DNA of 64,000 nt from Pseudomonas laurylsulfatiphila (GTDB taxonomy: Bacteria; Pseudomonadota; Gammaproteobacteria; Pseudomonadales; Pseudomonadaceae): contig NZ_NIRS01000001.1 of NCBI RefSeq assembly GCF_002934665.1, forward strand, positions 496,001 to 560,000, read 5' to 3'. This document shows, piece by piece, positions 18,378 to 25,057 of this stretch; the stretch's first letter is position 1; the number at the start of each line of letters is the position of its first letter. The notes under the pieces are model-generated. The model made no database searches. It worked only from the letters and a program-made list of their open reading frames with translations, and was not told where the DNA came from. The translations under genes and the position numbers were made by a program.

Positions 18378-18878
18378 TCAATGGGTTTTTTTCGAGGTCG
18401 ACAGCCCGGCTTTACTCAAGCCTTTGGTGTTGTGCTCACCCGGCGTCGAGGTCGAGATAGCTCTGGCCTTGGAGATGCCGCGAGTATCCTTGGAGTGGGC
18501 GATGCCTGAGGTCGTGCTGCCATGACCGTTGTCATCGTTGCGCTCACTACCGTAGTGGTTGCCGCTCAGGCCATGGTCGCGCACGGATTTGCCGGCATGG
18601 TCGCTGTCCAGCCCGTTGCCGCGGCCGTTACTGCCGGAGTGGCCTGTGCCGGCGTGTCCGCCACCCATGCCGCCGCCGTGGCCGCCACCGTTTCCGCCGC
18701 CATTACCACCGCCGTTTCCACCGCCGCCGCCACCGTTTCCACCGCCACCGCCACCGCCACCGCCGTCCTTCGCGTAGGCAGAACCCATGATCGACAGGCC
18801 ATCAGGCAGCAAAGGGGCGGCTGCAAGCATCATGGCGCATGACATTACAGCAACGAGACTCTTGTTTTTGAAAAGCAT
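18378..18878 (-). CDS. Secreted Gly-rich, low-complexity protein
   Basis: A 166-residue protein with a signal peptide of about 36 residues ending SAYA. It is followed by a Gly/Asn tract (about residues 38-90, runs of Gly broken by Asn, His and Met) and a Ser/His/Lys-rich tail with no Cys. The sequence suggests an unstructured, surface or periplasmic protein; His and Gly runs could bind metal, but this is a guess. It sits with a CigR-like gene (18976) on the same strand and has its own terminator at 18317. The function is unknown. Confidence 0.75.
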   Translation of the reverse strand: MLFKNKSLVAVMSCAMMLAAAPLLPDGLSIMGSAYAKDGGGGGGGGGNGGGGGGNGGGNGGGNGGGHGGGMGGGHAGTGHSGSNGRGNGLDSDHAGKSVRDHGLSGNHYGSERNDDNGHGSTTSGIAHSKDTRGISKARAISTSTPGEHNTKGLSKAGLSTSKKTH

Positions 18879-18975
18879 GATTGCTTCCGTAGGAGGTTGA
18901 TATCGCGTGGTTTATGACGCGATATCCCGCAAACAGTTCAAGCTCGACGACAGGCGGCTGGAGGCCATTCACACA

Positions 18976-19422
18976 TCAATCGAACACACCATTGAGAATT
19001 TCATAAACGAGCCCGGTGGCCAACGCGACCAGGATCAGATCCGTGCCGACTTGCTGCCACTCGTAACCGTCATAGTGGGGCAACCTGCCGACCAGCCGGC
19101 CATCCAGCTTTTTGGCAATGCCGGGTGGAAGTGGCTTGCCTCGGGCAAGGTTCTTTTGAATACCCGGTGGCAAGGCAGGCCCGGGGCTCCAGTAGCCCGT
19201 GTTGGCGCCAATGATCTCGAGCACGCTGCTGTGATTGATGCTTGGACCATGACTCCAATCCCCGCCGCCGGAATTCTTGTTCTTGTTGCCATGACTGCCC
19301 TGGTTGCCATGGTTGGCCTTGTTGTTGCCCTGGCCGTTTCCTGGATCAGCCAGTGCAGTCACTGAGCCGCTGACCAGGGCCAAACAGGTGATTGCTGCAA
19401 TCAACGATCGAGACTTGAACAT
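18976..19422 (-). CDS. CigR/RcnB-like secreted protein
   Basis: A 148-residue exported protein with signal peptide ending ALA (about residue 25). A Gly/Asn/Lys-rich linker follows, then a C-terminal domain with LPPGIQKNLARGKPLPPGIA, GRLPHYDGYEWQQVGTDLIL and a final hydrophobic helix VALATGLVYEILNGVF. This motif order is that of the CigR family (in Salmonella an anti-virulence regulator encoded beside mgtC) and, more loosely, RcnB. It may anchor in the inner membrane by the last helix. It lies about 100 bp upstream of the Gly-rich gene, and both have similar N-terminal layout. Confidence 0.8.
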   Translation of the reverse strand: MFKSRSLIAAITCLALVSGSVTALADPGNGQGNNKANHGNQGSHGNKNKNSGGGDWSHGPSINHSSVLEIIGANTGYWSPGPALPPGIQKNLARGKPLPPGIAKKLDGRLVGRLPHYDGYEWQQVGTDLILVALATGLVYEILNGVFD

Positions 19423-19697
19423 GAGTCGTTCCTTCGTGGCGGGAATGTTCCCTGAACTTTAGACGCCATTGACGGACTTGGTTCCATCGGGTCACCGGGC
19501 GCAACGATCCGTTCACCCCGCTTGATACGTCGCAGATACGTCAACGCGTGGCGCTGTTTCCCGACTGTTACCTCAGCGCCGCAGTTGTCACTTCTGCGCC
19601 GCCGAACGGGCCAATAGAGTATGGCCGTCGGTGTGGAACAGGGTCGTCGACTTGTCGGCGCGCTGGCACCGATCCCCCATCACGGAAGAGGTGAATC

Positions 19698-19934
19698 ATG
19701 AGTTTCGTCAAAGTGGAAAAAAACCAGAGCAGCGCCCCGTCGGATGCCGATATGAAAAAAGCCATGGTCGAGTCTGGCGGCCAGCCGGGCGAGGTCACCG
19801 GGAACAATGCCGCCCGCACCCTGACCTACACCGGCGTGGTCAATCACACGGTGTTTGAGAACAAGCTGATCGAGATTGCCAAGGGCAAACGCACCAGCTG
19901 GAACTTCGTCTGGGCCGATGCCCGGGCCGCCTGA
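19698..19934 (+). CDS. Small protein of unknown function (78 residues)
   Basis: A hydrophilic protein without signal peptide, starting at an ATG with GAAGAGG close upstream. The C-terminal half (TLTYTGVVNHTVFENKLIEI and NFVWAD) has beta-strand character. I recognise no family. The next gene on the same strand (20125) is also unknown and the two may work together. A GC-rich hairpin (around 19944-19969) lies between them. Confidence 0.65.
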   Translation: MSFVKVEKNQSSAPSDADMKKAMVESGGQPGEVTGNNAARTLTYTGVVNHTVFENKLIEIAKGKRTSWNFVWADARAA

Positions 19935-20124
19935 GGTCAAGGCGGGGCGGCCGATCGGCTGCCCCGCTGACCCGGCCCCTGATACAACCCCGATACCCGC
20001 TTGTAACACCACGACACTTAGCCGCCCTACCCCTCGCCCCTAGAGTGAAGCCGTCAATGGACTGCAGCGCCAAGCGCCAGCAGCCCATTGTTTGCCCAAC
20101 ACACCACCAAGGAAGAGGGAAACC

Positions 20125-20862
20125 ATGAGCAAGTCAATCGCTGTCAGCCAACAGAGCCAGCAGCTTCACAATGATGTGCAAGAAGCCGTCAAGTCGATCA
20201 TGGGTGCAACGCAACTGAAGGCGGCGGATTACGGCCGGGTCCTGAGGTCGGCCCTGGCGGCTTCGCAAAAAATCGTCACCATCGAAATCGCCCCCGGCGA
20301 CCTGACGCTGCTGAAGAAGTCCGGCTACAAGCTGTGCTTTGCCAAGAAGGTGGGTGACGCCGACTACAACGTGGTCTGGCAGTCCTATGACGCTTACCTG
20401 AGCAACAACGAGTTCAGCTGGACGCCGCAGTATCAGCTGTTCGCCTCCAACCTGTTCAAGGCAAATGTGCAGGTCAAAGTCTCGACCAACATCGTCAATA
20501 TCGGCCTGGGGCAAACATCGACACTCGATGAGCACGGTCTGCTGAGTTCGGCGGTTACCGGGGGGCCGAACATTTCCATGACCTTTGTAAACGACTACGG
20601 CCCCATCCATCCGGGTATCAACCAGCTATCTACCGGCATTGATGGCAATCAGGTCAGCACCCCCATTTACGTTGCGGTGGATCAGGTGGTCACCGGTGAA
20701 ACCGTGCTGACACCGGTGGAAACCATCCTCGTGTGGTTCGAACAGAACGTACAGACCAGCACCATGTTCAGTACCTCACGCTCCAAGGCGATCGAAATCG
20801 ATCTGACGTTCGATAACACCGCAGGTCGCCTTTACGAAGGCGGTCAGTGGAAAACCGTATAA
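20125..20862 (+). CDS. Protein of unknown function (245 residues)
   Basis: A cytoplasm-like protein (no signal peptide) starting at an ATG with AAGGAAGAGGG upstream. Residues 1-60 look helical; residues 60-245 are beta-rich with many Val/Thr alternations (VQVKVSTNIVNIGLG, ILVWFEQNVQTSTMF) and end GGQWKTV. This pattern is compatible with a beta-sandwich such as those in lectins or pore-forming proteins, but I cannot name a family. A hairpin with a short T-tract follows at 20874. The adjacent winged-helix regulator is convergent. Confidence 0.7.
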   Translation: MSKSIAVSQQSQQLHNDVQEAVKSIMGATQLKAADYGRVLRSALAASQKIVTIEIAPGDLTLLKKSGYKLCFAKKVGDADYNVVWQSYDAYLSNNEFSWTPQYQLFASNLFKANVQVKVSTNIVNIGLGQTSTLDEHGLLSSAVTGGPNISMTFVNDYGPIHPGINQLSTGIDGNQVSTPIYVAVDQVVTGETVLTPVETILVWFEQNVQTSTMFSTSRSKAIEIDLTFDNTAGRLYEGGQWKTV

Positions 20863-20873
20863 CCGTCATACCG

Positions 20874-20896
20874 GGGCAACCTTGCGGTTGCCCTTT
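20874..20896 (+). terminator. Short hairpin terminator between convergent genes
   Basis: GGGCAACC (20874-20881), loop TTGC, GGTTGCCC (20886-20893) then TTT. The T-tract is short, so strength is uncertain. It is placed between the stops of the unknown gene and the regulator. Confidence 0.5.
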
Positions 20897-21699
20897 CACC
20901 CTTCTTTACCCGCCGTGGCGAAGTAGCCCGTCAGCGAGCGACAGATCGACTGCGCGAGGTCCTCCTGGGTGGCGATGCCATAGGGTCGATCACGATCGAA
21001 CTGCGCCGACCAGCGAATCCGCCCCTGCGCCACATCCACCAGGCGCAATGACGCGCGCACCCGCGAAGGCTCGACCCGCACGCTGCCCTCCAGGCAATAG
21101 CTGTAACGCCCGCCACGCTTGAGGTCCGGTACCGGCTCGCTGTTGCGTGCCACCCGCATCAACACATGATTGGTCCCGGTCTGCGCCTGCTCGAACGACT
21201 CGAACAGGCGGCAACTCAACTCCTCGCACAAGCCCCGGGCAAAGTCATTGCCATCGCGGGTGAGGCAGGTAAACGGCTGGATCTGGACCACAGGATGGCG
21301 CGTGCCGACGCCCTTGGGCCGCAGCCGCTGATAGGTCAATCGATAACACCCGGGTGGAATGCTGAAGCGCACCGGATCCTGCTGGCCGTTGCCGGCGTAA
21401 TGCGCTGCGAGCTTGCGCCGCAAACGCCCCACCTGCACTCGCACCACCGGATCATCGCCCGTGCAATACACTGCCGGGTCACGACGAAACACCGCGATGC
21501 CGATGGCGTGCTCGGTCAGCGGCGTTTTGCCAGCCTGAAGGTCGTGCTCGACCAGAAAGCGCAACAGACTGCCCATGCGCCTGGACTTGGCAAACAACGG
21601 GCTGACCAGCAACAGCGCCAGCACCCGCTCGATTTCTTCCCGATCGAGCGGCTCGGGAACCCCCGCCGCCGTCGAATCGGCCATGCTCATGATCACCAT
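20896..21699 (-). CDS. Winged-helix (OmpR/CadC-type DNA-binding) regulator-like protein
   Basis: A 267-residue protein. Residues 20-130 form a winged-helix region of the type found in CadC-like and adenylate-cyclase-associated regulators: TPLTEHAIGIAVFRRDP, VVRVQVGRLRRKLAAHY and FSIPPGCYRLTY. The C-terminal half (QIQPFTCLTRDGNDFARGLC, YCLEGSVRV, LRLVDVAQGRIRWSAQFDR) matches the FlgO/TolB-N-like domain often coupled to it. No receiver and no clear membrane helix is present. I start at the ATG at 21699 because GGAGG lies 7 bases before it; an upstream start at 21792 lacks this. Confidence 0.8.
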   Translation of the reverse strand: MVIMSMADSTAAGVPEPLDREEIERVLALLLVSPLFAKSRRMGSLLRFLVEHDLQAGKTPLTEHAIGIAVFRRDPAVYCTGDDPVVRVQVGRLRRKLAAHYAGNGQQDPVRFSIPPGCYRLTYQRLRPKGVGTRHPVVQIQPFTCLTRDGNDFARGLCEELSCRLFESFEQAQTGTNHVLMRVARNSEPVPDLKRGGRYSYCLEGSVRVEPSRVRASLRLVDVAQGRIRWSAQFDRDRPYGIATQEDLAQSICRSLTGYFATAGKEG

Positions 21700-22011
21700 C
21701 GCCTGCCTCCGTGCAGGTTGCCGACAGGAATGGATGTCGCACTCCGTGATTACCCTTGCAGCGCGAGCAGGAACGGGGCTCGGACACTGCAACGACCAAG
21801 CTTAGCAGCCGTGTTGATATCGGCAGGCAATTGCGATGGTAGCAACCCGCCAGCCGACGAACGTTCAATCTTGACGCCTGATTAATTTGTAGGACTTGCC
21901 CCTTTGTGGCGAGGGAGCTTGCTCCCGCCGGGCTGCGAAGCGGCCCTCATCCCTTGCAACTCATTTCCTCAGACACATTGCAGTGCCCGGTTTACGGCGG
22001 CAGAGCCGCCG

Positions 22012-22080
22012 CTACCCGGAGCACACCGACCGCCTGGTGGTGATGGATGCGCCGGTGCCGGGCATTCCACCCTACAACCG
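22012..22080 (+). pseudogene. Alpha/beta-hydrolase (epoxide hydrolase/dehalogenase-like) remnant
   Basis: The frame reads RYPEHTDRLVVMDAPVPGIP, which matches the strand and loop after the nucleophile elbow in epoxide-hydrolase and haloacetate-dehalogenase-type hydrolases. Only about 23 residues survive; upstream and downstream sequence in all frames is unrelated. No start, nucleophile or His is present. I infer a deletion remnant. Confidence 0.55.
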
Positions 22081-22107
22081 TAAATCAGTGCTCCCTCCCG
22101 ATTTACG

Positions 22108-22147
22108 CCGCACGGCCACCACGATTGAAATCGTGGTGGCCGTGCGG
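22108..22147. repeat. Perfect 19-bp inverted repeat with 2-base loop
   Basis: CCGCACGGCCACCACGATT (22108-22126), GA, then its exact complement (22129-22147). No U-tract follows. The arms differ from the REP families in this window. Confidence 0.85.
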
Positions 22148-22290
22148 CCCTTACCTTGCGCCCTCCTGAGCCGAATTTTTCCGTCCTGGAACTTTCCTAC
22201 AAGCTGATGTCGATATGATGGCGCGCAGTAGCAAATCATTCTGGATCGACCAGCGCCAGGCTGTTCCCTGGCCCCTCAAGGAAGTGTGTA

Positions 22291-22719
22291 ATGAGACTAA
22301 TCATTGCGATGTTGTTGATGCTGAGCGGCTACGCGTATGCCGGGTGCGAAAACATCAAAGACGATGACCAGCGCAACTATTGCAGGGCCCAGCAAAGTGG
22401 CAACGGGTGCGAAAATATCAAAAACGACGACATGAGAAATGCTTGCCGGGCAGAGACAGGCGGCAGTGGTTGCGAAAATATCAAGGACGATGACCGACGT
22501 AACTATTGCCGGGCCAAGCAAAGGGGCAACGGGTGCGAAAATATCAAAAACGACGACATGAGAAATGCTTGCCGGGCGGAGACAGGCGGCGGCAGTGGTT
22601 GCGAAAATATCAAGGACGATGACCAGCGTAACTATTGCCGGGCCAAGCAAAGTGGCAATGGTTGCGAAAATATCCATAACGACGACCTGCGCAACCAGTG
22701 CAGGTCCGTGACGCCATGA
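22291..22719 (+). CDS. Secreted Cys-rich protein made of six CX11C repeats
   Basis: A 142-residue protein with a signal peptide of 17 residues (ending YAYA) and then nothing but six tandem units of 19-22 residues. The unit is GCENIKxDDxRNxCRA plus a short Gly-rich linker. Units start at 22342, 22405, 22468, 22531, 22597 and 22660. Odd units carry KDDDxRNYC and even units KNDDMRNAC (HNDDLRNQC in the last), so a two-unit block has been duplicated. Each unit has two Cys 12 positions apart (12 in all), fitting disulfide-bonded or metal-binding small hairpins in the periplasm or outside. AAGGAAG precedes the ATG. The function is unknown. Confidence 0.85.
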   Translation: MRLIIAMLLMLSGYAYAGCENIKDDDQRNYCRAQQSGNGCENIKNDDMRNACRAETGGSGCENIKDDDRRNYCRAKQRGNGCENIKNDDMRNACRAETGGGSGCENIKDDDQRNYCRAKQSGNGCENIHNDDLRNQCRSVTP

Positions 22720-22773
22720 AAGAGCGGCGTCAAAACGGTCAATCAAGCCCAATTGCGTGATCTTTGGGCACAT

Positions 22774-22805
22774 AAAAAATCCGATGCCTGATTGGGCATC
22801 GGATT
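22774..22805 (-). terminator. Bidirectional terminator between the Cys-repeat and PuuR-like genes
   Basis: An 11-bp perfect stem AATCCGATGCC / GGCATCGGATT (22778-22788 and 22795-22805). On the minus strand it is followed by six U (22779-22774), so it ends the regulator transcript; it can also serve the plus-strand gene. Confidence 0.85.
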
Positions 22806-22862
22806 ATTTATCAACCACGTCTATGCTGTTTCAGCCAGCAGCCGAATCAGGCCTCATCGTAA

Positions 22863-23411
22863 TCAGAAATTCGCCGGCGTATTCGCGCTGATAATCTCCG
22901 CCTCATCCGCCCCGATATTGCGAAACCGATGCGGCAAGGTCGTCGGGAAGTAATAACCATCCCCGGCGTTCAGCACACTCACCTGGCCATCCACGGTCAA
23001 CTCAACCGTACCCCGTGTCACCAGCCCACACTCCTCACCTTCGGAATGCACGATCGGCTCTTCGCCCGAGCTTGCGCCCGGCGCGTACTGCTCGCGCAGC
23101 AGGCGCATCTGCCGGCTCGGCACGGAGGCGCCGATCAACAGCAGGCGCAGGCCGTGGCGACCGAGGTCGGGCTGTTCGTTGGCGCGGAAGACGTACTGGT
23201 GTTCGCGGGGTGGCTGATCGAAGGTGAAGAAGTCGGCCAGGGACATGGGGATGCCCTCCAGCAGTTTCTTCAGGGAGCTGACGGAAGGACTGACCCGATT
23301 CTGTTCGATCAGGGAGATGGTTGCATTGGTGACGCCGCTACGCCGGGCCAGCTCGCGCTGGGACAGTTTGTAGCTTTCGCGTACTAATTTGAGTCGTGAG
23401 CCCGTGTCCAT
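22863..23411 (-). CDS. PuuR/PauR-like XRE-cupin repressor of polyamine catabolism
   Basis: A 182-residue regulator with an XRE HTH at residues 6-60 (SQRELARRSGVTNATISLIE) and a C-terminal cupin (about 105-175) with HSEGEECGLVTRGTVEL and GDGYYFPTTLPHRF. This is the PuuR (E. coli) / PauR (P. aeruginosa) layout, which represses gamma-glutamylputrescine pathway genes and releases with putrescine. I start at the ATG at 23411, matching the family N terminus; a TTG at 23429 would add six residues. The PuuB/C/A genes lie just beyond the IS element, which now separates the regulator from them. Confidence 0.88.
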   Translation of the reverse strand: MDTGSRLKLVRESYKLSQRELARRSGVTNATISLIEQNRVSPSVSSLKKLLEGIPMSLADFFTFDQPPREHQYVFRANEQPDLGRHGLRLLLIGASVPSRQMRLLREQYAPGASSGEEPIVHSEGEECGLVTRGTVELTVDGQVSVLNAGDGYYFPTTLPHRFRNIGADEAEIISANTPANF

Positions 23412-23432
23412 GACAGCCTTATGTGCCAACCC

Positions 23433-23521
23433 GTAGGAGCGAGTGTGTTCGCGATTGCGATTTTAGCCTCAACATTGATGTTGATTGAACTGGCGTTTTC
23501 GCGAGCAGGCTCGCTCCTACA
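23433..23521. repeat. REP inverted pair upstream of the PuuR-like gene
   Basis: GTAGGAGCGAGTGTGTTCGCGA at 23433-23454 and TTCGCGAGCAGGCTCGCTCC from 23498 form an imperfect inverted pair; the left copy has drifted (GTGTGT in place of CCTGCT). It is the second of three REP structures crowded near this gene. Confidence 0.85.
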
Positions 23522-23652
23522 GGGATAATGGAGGGGTGGAGTACAGGCGCGGATCACGCCGTTTTCCGGTCCCGGAAACGTGAAAGGCGGCTATTAAATC
23601 ACGTTTGTTGGTAATGCTCAGCAGGTTCGATAAACGGCAGAATAAAACAACC

Positions 23653-23666
23653 TGTAGGAGCGAGCC
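23653..23666. repeat. Left half of a REP split by the IS element
   Basis: TGTAGGAGCGAGCC stops exactly at the left IS end. Its continuation TGCTCGCGAAAGCGG lies beyond the right IS end at 24914. GCC (23664-23666) is the left copy of the target duplication. Confidence 0.9.
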
Positions 23667-23737
23667 TGAACTGGCCTAATGATTTTGGACACTTCAATCG
23701 GGCGCTATGATGGCGCTCAAATCTGAGGTGTTTGGAT

Positions 23738-24040
23738 ATGCGTAAATCTTATTCCAGTGAGTTCAAACTCAAGGCCGCCAGCATGGTGCTGGACGAGGGT
23801 CAGTCAATTCCCGATGTTTGTGCCAGTTTGGATATTGGCCCTACGGCCTTGCGCCGTTGGGTCGACCAGGTTCGCAAAGAACGCTTGGGTTCGACCCCGG
23901 TGGGGGCCAAGGCAATCACCGCCGATCAGCGGGAGATTCAGCAGCTCAAAGCGTTGCTCAGGCAAAAAGACCTGGACATTGAAATCCTAAAAAAGGCCAG
24001 TGCTCTCCTGCTTTTGGACTCCAAAGATCATTCGCGCTGA
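23738..24040 (+). CDS. IS3-family OrfA (HTH and leucine-zipper protein)
   Basis: A 100-residue OrfA with an HTH_Tnp_1 domain (YSSEFKLKAASMVLDEGQS, IPDVCASLDIGPTALRRW) and a C-terminal coiled coil with heptad Leu (IQQLKALLRQKDLDIEILKK). It binds the IS ends and joins OrfB by a -1 frameshift to make the transposase. The ATG at 23738 has GAGG eight bases upstream; a TTG at 23732 is the only other start. The slippery A AAA AAG is at 23989-23995. Confidence 0.92.
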   Translation: MRKSYSSEFKLKAASMVLDEGQSIPDVCASLDIGPTALRRWVDQVRKERLGSTPVGAKAITADQREIQQLKALLRQKDLDIEILKKASALLLLDSKDHSR

Positions 24041-24873
24041 TCAATGAGCTGGACGAGCAGTACGGCGTTAACAATTGCTGCCGGGCGTTTGGAGTCACCC
24101 GCAGCAGCTTTTACGCCTGGCGTCAGCGCCAGGGCAAGGTGAATCCTGAACGGGAGAAACTTAAGGCCGTGCTGGTCAAGCATCATCAGGAGTCCAGAGC
24201 GTCCGCAGGGTCTCGCACCCTGTCCAAGGAACTGCAAGCCAAGGGGCATCGTGTCGGGCGACATATGGCTCGTAGCTTGATGCGCGAAGCCGGTGTTGCC
24301 AGTCATCAGCGGCGGCGGCACAAGTACAAATCTTCCGGCGTTGAGGCGCTGGTGGCGCCGCATGTGCTCAAGCGCAAGTTTGATGTCACGGCGGTTAACC
24401 AAGTGTGGTGCGGCGATGTGACCTACATCAAAGTCGGCACGCGCTGGATGTATTTCGCGGCGGTGCTGGATCTGTTTGCCCGCAGGATCGTGGGCTGGTC
24501 GTTTTCGATGATTTCCGATGCCACGCTGACCTGCGAAGCGTTGCGGATGGCGGTCGACCTGCGAGGCCGGCCAAAAGAGGTGCTGTTTCACTCTGACCAA
24601 GGCTGCCAATACACCAGTCATAAATTCAGGAAAGAAATGCGCAAACATGGCCTCCTGCAAAGCATGAGTCGCAAAGGTGAGTGCTGGGACAACGCTCCGA
24701 TGGAGCGTTTCTTTGGAAGCCTCAAGTCAGAGTGGGTACCAGAAGACGGCTACCGCTCGGAACATGAGGCGCGGGTGGATGTGCAGCGTTATGTGATGCG
24801 TTACAACAACGTCAGGCTCCATAGCTACAACGACTACCGGTCGCCGGTAGCTATGGAGAAACTGGCGGCATGA
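23995..24873 (+). CDS. IS3-family OrfB (DDE transposase, expressed as OrfAB by -1 frameshift)
   Basis: The -1 frame is open from the slippery site to 24873. It contains an N-terminal HTH_21 region (NCCRAFGVTRSSFYAW), then an rve integrase core: first Asp in WCGDVTYIKV, second Asp in LFHSDQGCQYTS, and Glu in WDNAPMERFFGSLKSE. All three DDE residues and the IS3 spacing are present. No strong independent start is visible, which fits production as a fusion with OrfA. Confidence 0.92.
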   Translation, partial: GQCSPAFGLQRSFALINELDEQYGVNNCCRAFGVTRSSFYAWRQRQGKVNPEREKLKAVLVKHHQESRASAGSRTLSKELQAKGHRVGRHMARSLMREAGVASHQRRRHKYKSSGVEALVAPHVLKRKFDVTAVNQVWCGDVTYIKVGTRWMYFAAVLDLFARRIVGWSFSMISDATLTCEALRMAVDLRGRPKEVLFHSDQGCQYTSHKFRKEMRKHGLLQSMSRKGECWDNAPMERFFGSLKSEWVPEDGYRSEHEARVDVQRYVMRYNNVRLHSYNDYRSPVAMEKLAA

Positions 24874-24910
24874 AACCGTAACTGGTGTCCAAAATTAGTT
24901 GACCAGTTCA

Positions 24911-24989
24911 GCCTGCTCGCGAAAGCGGTGTGTCAGGCGACATCAGTTTTGGCTGATATGGCCTCATCGCCAGCAAGCTGGCTCCTACA
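24911..24989. repeat. Right half of the split REP plus its opposite partner
   Basis: GCCTGCTCGCGAAAGCGG follows the IS right end. The opposite REP copy (TCGCCAGCAAGCTGGCTCC) is at 24967-24985, so the whole REP pair existed before IS entry. Confidence 0.85.
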
Positions 24990-25009
24990 GGGGACAGCGG
25001 TGTTTCAGA

Positions 25010-25046
25010 TAAAAATCCGGCGGCATCCTTTTGGGGACGCCGCCGG
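25010..25046 (-). terminator. Rho-independent terminator of the puuB-type gene
   Basis: An 8-bp stem CCGGCGGC / GCCGCCGG (25017-25024 and 25039-25046) is followed on the minus strand by AUUUUUAUC. It lies 12 bp past the stop at 25058. Confidence 0.8.
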
Positions 25047-25057
25047 CGAGGTAAAGC

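Larger units (their letters stand above)
21700..22290. other. Intergenic region with a gene remnant, half REP and perfect inverted repeat
   Basis: About 590 bp without an intact gene. It contains a half REP of the TGTGGCGAGGGAGCTTGCTCCCG kind at about 21903-21927, a decayed hydrolase fragment at 22012-22080, a 19-bp perfect inverted repeat at 22108-22147, and probably the promoter of the Cys-repeat gene near 22200-22280. Confidence 0.5.
23667..24910 (+). mobile_element. IS3-family insertion sequence, complete, inserted into a REP
   Basis: The 1244-bp element has imperfect terminal inverted repeats: the left end begins TGAACTGGCCTAATGATTTT, and the right end read inward begins TGAACTGGTCAACTAATTTT. 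A 3-bp direct repeat GCC (23664-23666 and 24911-24913) flanks it, the usual IS3-family duplication size. Removing the element restores a canonical REP (GGAGCGAGCCTGCTCGCGA). Inside are orfA and orfB in the 0 and -1 frames joined by an A6G slippery site at 23989-23995. Both frames look intact, so it may be active. OrfA resembles the IS911/IS51 branch. Confidence 0.93.

Noticed and set aside
18522..18842. Plus-strand frames rich in Pro or Ala/Thr
   Set aside because: They are complements of the Gly-codon tract of the Gly-rich protein, which has a signal peptide, ribosome site and terminator on the minus strand.
22342..22716. Possible CRISPR or satellite from the regular 63-bp DNA repeats
   Set aside because: The repeats keep one reading frame with a signal peptide and stop codon, so they are coding repeats.
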